Below the pieces are notes generated by a model. The model saw only the letters and a program-made list of their open reading frames with translations, ran no database searches and was not told the origin of the DNA. From assembly GCA_002085155.1 (NCBI GenBank), contig NASX01000014.1, positions 1 through 64,000 of the forward strand: 64,000 bases of DNA. Reading direction: 5' to 3'. Positions 35,300 to 43,154 of the stretch are shown here, one piece after another (positions within the stretch are counted from its first letter, which is position 1; each line of letters opens with the position of its first letter). The translations under genes were made by a program, and so were the position numbers. Origin of the DNA: Sorangiineae bacterium NIC37A_2 (GTDB lineage Bacteria; Myxococcota_A; Polyangia; Polyangiales; Polyangiaceae).

Positions 35300-36723
35300 C
35301 GGAGCTCTCCGAGGCGACGGCGGAAGACATTTAACAGCGCGTCTGCCGCGATTTGTAAGAGGGCTGTAGCGAGGCCCAGGGACAGCGAGAGGAGCATCAG
35401 GTACTCGACGTCTCCGCTTCGAAACGCCGAAACGAGGGAATGTCGAAAGCCCGTCGGCTGTCCCTGTCCCGGTAAACAAAGGGGGATCACGAGCGCCTCG
35501 AGCAGGACGAGCGGCAAGAGGGTCGGGATGCCCGGGGCCATGTTGTTCACGACGGCGACCGCGCGCGCGAGTGGACGCCTGCGGCTGAGCACGCGAGTCA
35601 TGCGAAAGTCGAAACGCTCGCGAAGCTCACGATCGAGCACAAAAGCAGAGGTCAGTCCGGCGAGCGTCGCCGCGAGGCTGACCTCAAGGGCAGGGGTGAG
35701 GCGGCTCGTCGCGACGGCCCCCAACATGAGCGCTAGGATGGCGACCAAGGCGAGTCGCCTGGTGAGGGAACGTCGACGTTCAGCGCGGCCGAGGGCGCGG
35801 ACGGTGAGAGCGAGCGCCAAGAGCGGCCCGAGGACAATCGCGCTCAACACGCTTGTGAGGTAAAGCCTCCCGCTTTGGGCCCCATCGAGCCGGGCTCGCT
35901 CTGCAAGGCGGCTTTGGTCCATCCCGATGATCCAGCGCCCGACTCGGCTGGCCCAGATCAAGAACTCGGTCTGAGTGATCGATTGGTAGACCCGATCGAG
36001 GGGCGCGTGTTCGGCGAAATCCGGACCCGCCCGGTCCCAGTAAGCACGGATGCGCGATGCTGTCTCCCGAGCCTCGTCGGGGGTCGGTTGGTCGTGGAGG
36101 GCGAAGCTCGGATCCACGAGACGGGCGATAGCGGCCGCCAGCTTTCGGACGCGCTCAGCGTCCGCCGTGCTCTTCACTGTTCCGAGTGCGTCGACGAGGG
36201 CGGGAAGGGCGTAGGTATCGAGGACCCGGAGGTCGTCTCCTTTGAGGTGCAGTCGGTCGGTCAGGAGACGTTTGATGGTTCGGGCGCGCGCTTGAGCCGT
36301 AAAATCGAGGCTTCGTTCCTCGACGAAGCGCGTCCAAAACAGCGTATCCTCGCTCGTCTCGTCCCGGAGACGGGAAGCACGCTCGGCACTCGGCAGAAGC
36401 CCCATGCGCTCTCGGATGGGGCGCAGGGCTTCGAGCAGACGCGCTCTTGTCTCTAGATCGAGGGTGCTCTGTCTCGGGATGGCGTAGAGGACGAAAAAGG
36501 CGCCGAGGCGCTCGATCTCCGCGCGCGCTTCGGGTTTGTCTTGGACGAGCAGGTCGAGCGCCCGCGCTGAGGCAGCGCTCGCGCTGCCCGGGCTCGAGTT
36601 CAAAAACAGCGGGAGGCGCCGGTCGTCTTTGGGGAGAAGCTGCGCGTAAAGAGCGAACAGCGCCACGGCCACCGCGAAAAACTTCGGGGTGAGCCACAGG
36701 ATTCTCCGGATGAAATCGAGCAT
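35296..36723 (-). CDS. Degenerate DppB-like membrane protein with large periplasmic insert
   Basis: 475 residues: a membrane helix at the N-terminus (about 10-28), a soluble helical domain (about 30-285, presumably periplasmic), then four or five membrane segments. The last 120 residues follow the order of DppB permeases: a short cytoplasmic loop with RMTRVLSRRRPLARAV, then helices ending LLNVFRRRLGELR. The canonical EAA motif is not clear. It lies 22 bases after the PP2C gene and overlaps the DppC-like gene. The permease relation is tentative. Confidence 0.45.
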   Translation of the reverse strand: MLDFIRRILWLTPKFFAVAVALFALYAQLLPKDDRRLPLFLNSSPGSASAASARALDLLVQDKPEARAEIERLGAFFVLYAIPRQSTLDLETRARLLEALRPIRERMGLLPSAERASRLRDETSEDTLFWTRFVEERSLDFTAQARARTIKRLLTDRLHLKGDDLRVLDTYALPALVDALGTVKSTADAERVRKLAAAIARLVDPSFALHDQPTPDEARETASRIRAYWDRAGPDFAEHAPLDRVYQSITQTEFLIWASRVGRWIIGMDQSRLAERARLDGAQSGRLYLTSVLSAIVLGPLLALALTVRALGRAERRRSLTRRLALVAILALMLGAVATSRLTPALEVSLAATLAGLTSAFVLDRELRERFDFRMTRVLSRRRPLARAVAVVNNMAPGIPTLLPLVLLEALVIPLCLPGQGQPTGFRHSLVSAFRSGDVEYLMLLSLSLGLATALLQIAADALLNVFRRRLGELR

Positions 36724-36745
36724 CGCTCTCGGTTCACGGCGCGCC

Positions 36746-37951
36746 TCAGCGAATTGCCAGGTACCCGAGAAGGCCGGCGAGGACCAACGCGCTCAGAAGG
36801 ATCGTGCCCATGACGAAAGGCGGCAGCGCTCGCGTCGGCAGGTTGACCGGATCATCGACGTCATGGCGCCGTGCGAAACGCCCCTGGTGCGCTTTGTTGT
36901 CCGCGCGGGGCTCTTCCTTCTTCCCCGGCGCGTGTACGTCGAGGCCAACCGGACTCATCACGCCGAGCATGGTGTGAGAGACCTTCAGCGACTGGCCTCC
37001 TTCCATGCCGAGGTCGCCGCGATGCGTCTTGATGGTATCGAAGAGGCGCGACGGATCGGCGGCCGCTGCGTCTTCGTCAGCGGAGTCCGCGATCGCGTAT
37101 TTCTGGTAGAAGGCGATCTCGCCCGGAGCAGGTTCCGGGGCTCCACCGACTACGCGCACGACGATCACGGTGATGTTGTCGTGGCCGCCTGCGGCGTTTG
37201 CACGCTCGGTGAGCTCACGGCAGGCCTCGAGCGGGGACTCGGTCTCCGAGAGGACCTCGGCGATCTCTTCGTTGCGGATCATGCCGCTCAAGCCGTCCGA
37301 GCACAGCATCAGGACGTCCCCGACGCAGAGATCGTGATAGGTCAGGTCCACCTGGACCGTCTCAGCGGTCCCGAGCGCCTGCAGGATGATATTGTTGTGC
37401 TCGAAGGTCTCAGCTTCTTCTTCGGTGAGCTGTCCTGCTTCGATCAGTTGATTGACGAGCGACTGGTCGCGGGTGAGCAAGGACAGTCGACCTTTGCGGA
37501 GCAGGTAAGCGCGGCTATCGCCGACTTGTCCGATGAAGACGCGGCGGTCGAGGAAGGCGGCGATGGTTGCCGTGGTGCCCATGCCTCGCCGGCTTCGGTC
37601 CGCCTGGGCCTCTCGGTAGATCTGCGCGCCCGCGTACTCGATCGCGCTGACCAAGCGTCGCGCCAGATCGTCGCGGGTCTGCGCTGCACCTCCGTGCAAG
37701 AGCTGTTCAAAGATGACGTCGACCGCGAGCTGGCTCGCAACTTCGCCAGCGGCCGCACCACCCATGCCGTCACAGACGCCGACCACGAAGCCATTCGGAC
37801 CGAGCGCCACCGAGCGCATTTCGTCCTTCAGTCCGCGGAGCTGAGTCGAAAGGTTCGCGACGAGGAAGTTGTCCTCGTTGTGTTCTCGTATTTGTCCGAC
37901 GTCGGTTCTTCCGAAGAGCTCGAGACGAAGCGGGGATTCTTCTTGCGACAT
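36746..37951 (-). CDS. PP2C-family Ser/Thr protein phosphatase, membrane-anchored
   Basis: 401 residues from the ATG at 37951, which starts MSQEESPLRLELFG; the longer frame overlaps the FHA gene. The PP2C metal-binding blocks are all present: REHNEDNFLV, GVCDGMGGAAAGE (D61), GQVGDSRAYLLR, LCSDGLSG and GGHDNITVIVV. It removes phosphate from Ser/Thr of targets of Hanks-type kinases. A Lys/Arg-rich linker leads to a C-terminal membrane helix (about 380-400). It is seven bases after the FHA gene, so phosphatase and phospho-reader are co-produced. Confidence 0.93.
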   Translation of the reverse strand: MSQEESPLRLELFGRTDVGQIREHNEDNFLVANLSTQLRGLKDEMRSVALGPNGFVVGVCDGMGGAAAGEVASQLAVDVIFEQLLHGGAAQTRDDLARRLVSAIEYAGAQIYREAQADRSRRGMGTTATIAAFLDRRVFIGQVGDSRAYLLRKGRLSLLTRDQSLVNQLIEAGQLTEEEAETFEHNNIILQALGTAETVQVDLTYHDLCVGDVLMLCSDGLSGMIRNEEIAEVLSETESPLEACRELTERANAAGGHDNITVIVVRVVGGAPEPAPGEIAFYQKYAIADSADEDAAAADPSRLFDTIKTHRGDLGMEGGQSLKVSHTMLGVMSPVGLDVHAPGKKEEPRADNKAHQGRFARRHDVDDPVNLPTRALPPFVMGTILLSALVLAGLLGYLAIR

Positions 37952-37958
37952 GCTGGTC

Positions 37959-39155
37959 CTATTCGCCTCGTCGCACGTCGAGTCGGAACAAATGCTGACC
38001 GACACGGATATGGTCGCCGTGGGAGATGGCGTGGCGTCCCCGAATCGCGACAAAGGTTCCGTTCGAGGAACCGAGATCGCGCAGACTGAACTGGTTACTG
38101 GCTGGGTCTCGCCGAATCGCCGCGTGGCGCCGGCTCATGAAGGGGTCGTCTGTGAACACGATGTCGCCGACTTCTCGCCCCAGCACGGTCTCTGCCCGCG
38201 AAAGATAATAGACGTCCCGGGGGACACCCTCGACGGATTTTACGGAGAGGCGGGCGTACCTGGGACTGGGGGGTGTCCCGAACACGCGGACCCCGTTCTG
38301 GATGGCCGCGCTTGGATGTCGCTCCGTCTCTTCCATGACCTCGAAGAATAACACTGCCAGGCCCAGGAGAAGCAAATCGCCGCTTTTTATAGGAACAGCG
38401 CCCCCGATTCGTACGAAGACCCCGTTGACCGGTGAGAGATCCTCGACCGAAAACCCGCCATTTCGATAAACGATCTTGGCGTGCTCAGGGCAAACGTAGG
38501 GGTCCCGGCGAAGGGCGATCCCGTTGCCGTCGTGGGCGCCGATGGTGATTTCGGGGCCATTGATGGGGTAACGGCGGCCCGGAGAACCGTCCTGGGCGAT
38601 GACCACAAGTTCGGCTTTCGGGGCGGGAGCGCCCGGATCGAGGGATTCTTGCGCGGGGCCTTTCGGGCACTCGGAAGGAGGCGCCGAGTCGAAGGTCATC
38701 CCGCAGAACTGGCAGAAGGCGGCGCGAGGTGAGGAATAACCACCGCAGCGCTGACAGCGCTTCGAGGTTTCCGCCCGTGGCTGGGCCATCTGCAATAGGC
38801 CCTTGGGAGAAGGTTGTACGACTTCGAGCGACGACGCGGGCTCCTCGAAGTCGAGGAGGTGAGACGCGAAGGGCGCGGGAGTGAAAGGAGTCGAGCTTTG
38901 GGTCGCTGCGCTCGCGAGGGGAGCCGACCCGGGCTCGGTCGCGGCGCCGAGCAGCGCACCACATTCTCTACAGAACCGGGCGTCCAGTGGGTTCTTGGTC
39001 GTGCAGGACCCACAGACGTTCTCTTGCGTCGGAGCCGCTTCCAGTCGGGCTCCGCAATCCAAGCAATAACGGACGTGAGAAGGATTGCGCCGCCCGCATC
39101 GGGTACAGTCCACGAGCGCCAGGTGAACGCGGCCCGAGGCTGTCGTCAAGCCCAA
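37959..39155 (-). CDS. Triple zinc-ribbon, double FHA protein
   Basis: A TTG at 39155 is chosen because GGAGGGG lies eight bases before it. The frame continues upstream, but over the divergent gene and without family character. The 398-residue product has three CxxC...CxxC ribbons: CTRCGRRNPSHVRYCLDC, CGSCTTKNPLDARFCREC and CQRCGGYSSPRAAFCQFC. Two FHA domains follow. The second has the full phosphothreonine signature (LGREVGDIVF, MSRRHAAI, LGSSNGTFV); the first is diverged (ITIGAHDGN, PEHAKIVY, SPVNGVFV). Such proteins read Thr phosphorylation in kinase pathways. The neighbouring PP2C and the kinase at 41.5-42.5 kb are natural partners. Confidence 0.85.
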   Translation of the reverse strand: MGLTTASGRVHLALVDCTRCGRRNPSHVRYCLDCGARLEAAPTQENVCGSCTTKNPLDARFCRECGALLGAATEPGSAPLASAATQSSTPFTPAPFASHLLDFEEPASSLEVVQPSPKGLLQMAQPRAETSKRCQRCGGYSSPRAAFCQFCGMTFDSAPPSECPKGPAQESLDPGAPAPKAELVVIAQDGSPGRRYPINGPEITIGAHDGNGIALRRDPYVCPEHAKIVYRNGGFSVEDLSPVNGVFVRIGGAVPIKSGDLLLLGLAVLFFEVMEETERHPSAAIQNGVRVFGTPPSPRYARLSVKSVEGVPRDVYYLSRAETVLGREVGDIVFTDDPFMSRRHAAIRRDPASNQFSLRDLGSSNGTFVAIRGRHAISHGDHIRVGQHLFRLDVRRGE

Positions 39156-39163
39156 CTCGCTTT

Positions 39164-39170
39164 CCCCTCC
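39164..39170 (-). promoter_or_regulatory. Shine-Dalgarno deciding the FHA gene start
   Basis: GGAGGGG on the minus strand lies eight bases before the TTG at 39155. It argues against the 141-codon longer frame. Confidence 0.65.
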
Positions 39171-39425
39171 TTTCGTTTCGACCAAGGGGAGGAGGGGTGG
39201 GGGCCAAGGCTGGGCGGCTGTCTCTCGACGCTCATGAGAGGCTCCTCGGGAGTCTCGGCGGTCCGGCTTGTGCGGCCGCGCCCACAGTGGCTCGCCTCGG
39301 GCGAGGGCTGATGTCAAAGAGCCGCTTGACGAAGCGCCATCCCTTGAATAAAGCCGCGATGCTTCGCGCCGCGGCGAACCCCAAAGCGCCCTCCAGGAAC
39401 AGATCCCTCCCGTATAGAGACAGCC

Positions 39426-39842
39426 ATGGAACTTTATCTCGACAAGCGTGCCGTCCGTCAGATCCGCGTAGCCGCCCAAGAGGCGATCGAGGAGGGTGAC
39501 ATCGAGACGAGTCGCGAGGACATCCTCGACGCCTTCACCGAAGACCAGATCGACGAGATTGAGCGTCGCCTCGATCACGGCGACATGTTTGAATTTCTGA
39601 CCGATATCCTCGACGAGTGGAGCGGGGAGGACGCCGACGAGCTCTTCGAGCTCCTCGAAGCCCAGCTCGGCGAGGTGGGCATCCAGCTCAAGCTCGACGC
39701 TAAGGACGCCGAGGTGGACGACGACGTTGACGACGAGGACGAGGACGACGAGGACGACGATGTCGAACCCGACGACGATGACGAGGTCGGTGTGGACGAC
39801 GTCGACGATCTCGGCGGCGGTGACTTCGACGACGACGAATAA
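39426..39842 (+). CDS. Acidic protein of unknown function
   Basis: 138 residues. The first 95 form a predicted helical domain (LDKRAVRQIRVAAQEAIEEGD, EDQIDEIERRLDHGDMFEF); the remainder is nearly pure Asp/Glu. No signal peptide. I do not recognise the family. The last block resembles the acidic tails of ScpA and ScpB. It is transcribed alone, divergent from the FHA operon across 270 bases, and ends before a hairpin. The helical part lacks the bias of the tail and has good codon use, so it is a real gene. Confidence 0.6.
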   Translation: MELYLDKRAVRQIRVAAQEAIEEGDIETSREDILDAFTEDQIDEIERRLDHGDMFEFLTDILDEWSGEDADELFELLEAQLGEVGIQLKLDAKDAEVDDDVDDEDEDDEDDDVEPDDDDEVGVDDVDDLGGGDFDDDE

Positions 39843-39853
39843 GCTGCTTTGCT

Positions 39854-39878
39854 AGGGCCGGCGCTGCGCGTCGGCCCT
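39854..39878. terminator. Hairpin after the acidic protein gene
   Basis: The stem agggccg/cggccct with an 11-base loop is followed rightward by tcgtctt. It lies between convergent genes and is a good bidirectional terminator candidate. Confidence 0.55.
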
Positions 39879-39914
39879 TCGTCTTAGACCGACTTTTGCC
39901 AGTCCTCGTTCGGG

Positions 39915-40931
39915 TCAGTCACCCCCGCAGAACTCGGGCTCCTTCTTTCGGTACCGAGACTCCGGGTCGACGTCGGCGAGGCTACGAATGGTCGCGCAGG
40001 CCCGAGCTCCCTCGCCGAGCATGAGGTACACTCGCGCGGCCGCCTCAATGGCGTCGTCTCGAAGACGACTCTTCGGAAACTCAGAAGGGAACGCTTCGAA
40101 CGCCCGAGCAGCCGCCCCCAGGTCCCGCTTGTCGTCTCGTAGGACGGTCGCGTAGAGATACGCGGCGTCCGCGTAGCTGCTTCGCGTGTAGCTCCCGACC
40201 ATCAGGGCCTTTTCGTTGGCCTTCTTCATTTCCATGAGCACGAGCAGGGCCCCGTCGATGTCCCCGCGGGCGCGGCGGAGCGTGGCTGCACGTAGCAACG
40301 CCTCATCGGCGAAGACCCCTTCGGGTAGTGGGTAACGTCGTGCGAGTTCCTCGTAGGCCAAGATCGCCGCGTCTGGATCGGAGCTCTCGAGGAGAGCTGC
40401 TTCTCGATAACGGACCTCCTCGTCGAGAGGGCCGAGGTGCGTGCGATTTTGTGCGAGGAATGCGAGGGAGGCCCCTCCGCTCGGATCCTGGCTCAGGAGC
40501 TCACGGAGGATTTCGCGCAATCCGCTCGGCGCACTTGCGCTCTGGGGATACGAGAGCACAAGCTCGCGAAACGCGGCGAGGGCCTGCTCGGTCTGGCCGG
40601 CTCGCTGATAGATGCGACCGGCATCGAGCAAACAGCGCGGCGCTCGGGTAGCGGAAGGGTGATTGCGCGCCAGACGAATGAGGCCTTTGGCGTCTTTCTT
40701 GAGCGAGAGGGCTCGATACAGCGCCTCCACCCGTTCATCTTGGTCGCGTCCAAGATCGTGAGCGTTCTTGTAGTCCTGTTGGGCGTCTTCGAGCTCTCCG
40801 CGTCGAGCGTGTTCGGTGGCGCGTGCGAGTGCCTGGTCGTAAGGGGAGGCTCCGCGATGGCAGGCGACACAAAAGAGGGCGATCCAGAGGGAGGACCAGA
40901 GAACGTGGCGCTCAGGAGGGCGCTGGGCCAT
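39915..40931 (-). CDS. TPR lipoprotein
   Basis: 338 residues from the ATG at 40931, with a signal ending CVAC (acceptor C24). The rest is helical with TPR-like pairs (YDQALARATEHARRGELEDA, DAGRIYQRAGQTEQALAAF, PDAAILAYEELARRYP), roughly eight repeats, the last ending ACATIRSLADVDPES. A periplasmic or outer-membrane scaffold is likely; the partner is unknown. It follows the TrmJ-like gene by four bases in the leftward unit with the kinase. Confidence 0.75.
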   Translation of the reverse strand: MAQRPPERHVLWSSLWIALFCVACHRGASPYDQALARATEHARRGELEDAQQDYKNAHDLGRDQDERVEALYRALSLKKDAKGLIRLARNHPSATRAPRCLLDAGRIYQRAGQTEQALAAFRELVLSYPQSASAPSGLREILRELLSQDPSGGASLAFLAQNRTHLGPLDEEVRYREAALLESSDPDAAILAYEELARRYPLPEGVFADEALLRAATLRRARGDIDGALLVLMEMKKANEKALMVGSYTRSSYADAAYLYATVLRDDKRDLGAAARAFEAFPSEFPKSRLRDDAIEAAARVYLMLGEGARACATIRSLADVDPESRYRKKEPEFCGGD

Positions 40932-40935
40932 GACG

Positions 40936-41466
40936 TCACCCTTGGGTTTTGGCGCGCTGCTCGAGCGCGCACGAAAAGAGCTCATAGGTGAGGATTTGGA
41001 CCGCCTGTGCCAGATTGAGCGAGGGTTGGTCGGCGGCGATCGGGACGCGCACAATGAAGTCGCACAGGCCGAGCTCTTCGCTCGTGAGCCCGGATTTCTC
41101 GTTGCCAAACAGAAAGCTCACACGCTTGCCCTGCGCGGCCCAGGCTACGGCTTTCTCAGCGAGAGGCCTCGGATGCAAGACCCCCGAGACGCCTCGGCGG
41201 GCCGTGCTGCCGATGACAAAGTCACTCCCCACGATGGCTTCGTGAATGTTGTCGTAGATCTCGGCCGCTTCGAGCACGTCCCAGCTCTTGACCGCCATTT
41301 TTACGGCCATGGGATGTGAGGGCATCGCGAGCCGACTGGGCCGGACGATTCCCAGCCGCGAAAACCCCATCGTCTTCATGGCGCGGCAGATGGCCCCCAC
41401 ATTCTCCGGGTAATGGGGGCTCGAGAGGACGAAACGCAGCGATCGGTGAATCGGAAGTTCCAGCAC
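40936..41466 (-). CDS. TrmJ-like SpoU-family RNA 2'-O-methyltransferase
   Basis: 176 residues with the SPOUT knot motifs: LSSPHYPENVGAICRAMKTMG near the start, VSFLFGNEKSGLT and VPIAADQPSLNLAQAVQIL at the end. These are the three SpoU motifs that bind SAM in a trefoil knot. The best match is TrmJ, which methylates tRNA position 32, but this protein lacks the extra C-terminal helical domain of E. coli TrmJ (about 246 residues). The gene is six bases after the kinase gene. Confidence 0.87.
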   Translation of the reverse strand: MLELPIHRSLRFVLSSPHYPENVGAICRAMKTMGFSRLGIVRPSRLAMPSHPMAVKMAVKSWDVLEAAEIYDNIHEAIVGSDFVIGSTARRGVSGVLHPRPLAEKAVAWAAQGKRVSFLFGNEKSGLTSEELGLCDFIVRVPIAADQPSLNLAQAVQILTYELFSCALEQRAKTQG

Positions 41467-41472
41467 GTTCCC

Positions 41473-42540
41473 TCACTTCTTAGCGCTCGTGCGCGTAATG
41501 TATGCGGGGCGGGGAGCGCTCGGGGCTGCGTCGACCTGGGTCTCGTCTGGCGGCTCTCCGGCGAGCCATTTGGCGAGTCCAGCGCCGACCGTGGCGCCGA
41601 TGAGCAAGATGAGGAGCGAGGTCCCGAGCAACCATGGGGGCAGGGCTCTGTTGGGGGGGCTACGACGCTGATCGGGCAGGGTTGCCTGAGGGATTCGAGT
41701 CGAACCGAGGGCTCGCTCGAGCGCTTCGCCGAATGCGTGGCAGGAGGGGTAGCGGTCGCTGGGCGATTGAGACATTCCGCGCAAGAGCACTCGGTCGACG
41801 CTCGGCGAGAGGCCAAGACCTTGGGCGATGCCAAAGGGGGTCTCTGTTTCAATCTTGCGAGCGACAACGACCGCCTCGTCACCGGGATAGGCGCGTCGGC
41901 CGGACAAAGCCTCGTAGAGTGTGGCGGCCATCGAGAACTGATCGGTGCTCGCCGAGTGGGAGCCGTGACGGATCGACTCCGGGGCGCTGTAGGCCGGCGT
42001 CCCGACTTTTGCGCCGGCTCGAGTCAGGGTGCTCTCCGGGAGCCGGGCCACTCCAAAATCCGCGATGCGTGCCCCGAACTCCGTCAGGATGATGTTGGCG
42101 GGCTTGATGTCGCGATGAACGATGCCCGCCTTGTGAGCTGCGCTGAGAGCGGCTCCGAGCTGGACCGCGAGCTCTGCGACGCCTTTCGGATCCAGCTTGC
42201 CTCGGCGCAGGGTCTCCTCGAGGGTGGGGCCGTTAGCGAGCTCGAATACCAGATAAACGCCGACTCCGTCCTGCTCTCCCATGTCGAAGAGCGAAACGAT
42301 GCCCGGGTGAGAAATGCGCGCCATGGCGCGCGCCTCGTGGCGCATGCGCGTCATGAGAGCCTCGCGCTCTTCAGCCGAGAGCTTGAGGTCGGGCCGGAGG
42401 AACTTGAGCGCAACATTTCGGTCGAGCGTCGGATCGTGCGCGAGAAGCACGACGCCCATGGAACCCCGGCCGAGTTCGGAGAGGATCTGGTAGCGACCGA
42501 CCTGCTGGATGTCGACTGGACCGCGACTCACAGGTCTCAT
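41473..42540 (-). CDS. Hanks-type Ser/Thr protein kinase with C-terminal membrane helix
   Basis: 355 residues. Kinase motifs: glycine loop LGRGSMGVV (24-31), ATP-binding K46, catalytic loop HRDIKPAN (H142-N149, D144), metal-binding DFG (D161), and activation-segment end APE. All are intact, so it should be active. A membrane helix at about 306-328 places the kinase domain inside the cell and a short tail outside. The start overlaps the end of the upstream secreted-protein gene by four bases. It is the nearest kinase to the FHA and PP2C genes. Confidence 0.95.
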   Translation of the reverse strand: MRPVSRGPVDIQQVGRYQILSELGRGSMGVVLLAHDPTLDRNVALKFLRPDLKLSAEEREALMTRMRHEARAMARISHPGIVSLFDMGEQDGVGVYLVFELANGPTLEETLRRGKLDPKGVAELAVQLGAALSAAHKAGIVHRDIKPANIILTEFGARIADFGVARLPESTLTRAGAKVGTPAYSAPESIRHGSHSASTDQFSMAATLYEALSGRRAYPGDEAVVVARKIETETPFGIAQGLGLSPSVDRVLLRGMSQSPSDRYPSCHAFGEALERALGSTRIPQATLPDQRRSPPNRALPPWLLGTSLLILLIGATVGAGLAKWLAGEPPDETQVDAAPSAPRPAYITRTSAKK

Positions 42541-43025
42541 GGGCTTGGCTGATTGCGCGGCGATTTCTCTTTCGAGTTTTCGCGCTTTTCGCCCAGGTTG
42601 TCCCGCTCCTCGTCGCGTTCTTCGTCTTTCTCCGAATCGGGGGCGGGCTTTTCCTTCTTCTTGGTCCTAGGCAGCTCGCCGTAATCGGCGCGCAGTTTCT
42701 CGAGAAACTTCGAGACAAACAGGCGCTCGTGATACTCGGGCATTTTGGCGATCGTCACGACGAGCTTTACGCGGTCGTCGCGCTCGATGATCTCTAGACT
42801 TCCGGGGGTCGTCGCCGATTTGTCGAGGGGATAGTCGAAGAGCAGGTAGCCGGATTCCTCGTCGCGCTCAGAGATCGTGTACCCTTGGTCGACGCGCAAA
42901 AAGCGCAAGGCCGAGCGGAATACCTGGCTCTTGGAGTATTCGCAGGTGTCCTCGACGCGGGCCTGGCCGGCTTGGGCGGTCAAGAGGAGCAGACCAGCGC
43001 ATATCCACACGGGAATCCGTCTCAC
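42537..43025 (-). CDS. Small secreted protein with charged tail
   Basis: 162 residues with a clear signal peptide (residues 1-22, cleaved near AQARVED). A globular core follows (CEYSKSQVFRSALRFLRVDQGY, GYLLFDYPLDKS, DRVKLVVTIAKMPEYHE), then a Lys/Glu/Asp-rich tail of about 40 residues. I do not recognise the family. Its overlap with the kinase gene suggests that it works with the sensor kinase or is coordinately expressed. It diverges from the ArsA-like gene across 129 bases. Confidence 0.55.
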   Translation of the reverse strand: MRRIPVWICAGLLLLTAQAGQARVEDTCEYSKSQVFRSALRFLRVDQGYTISERDEESGYLLFDYPLDKSATTPGSLEIIERDDRVKLVVTIAKMPEYHERLFVSKFLEKLRADYGELPRTKKKEKPAPDSEKDEERDEERDNLGEKRENSKEKSPRNQPSP

Positions 43026-43154
43026 GGTCCTCGTTCTTACCTGATTTTGCTGGACCGGGCCAAAGCTCAGGCGAAACGTCGGGCTCTGATGGTCCGCGGT
43101 CGCGAGATTTTCGCTTCGAAACGGGGCACAAGCGTGCCAGGCTGAGGCTCGCCG

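Noticed and set aside
36689-38089. 466-codon plus-strand frame
   Set aside because: It is opposite the intact PP2C gene, which has all metal-binding motifs.
39156-39578. 141-codon N-terminal extension of the FHA protein
   Set aside because: It overlaps the divergent acidic gene, and a strong Shine-Dalgarno supports the TTG at 39155.
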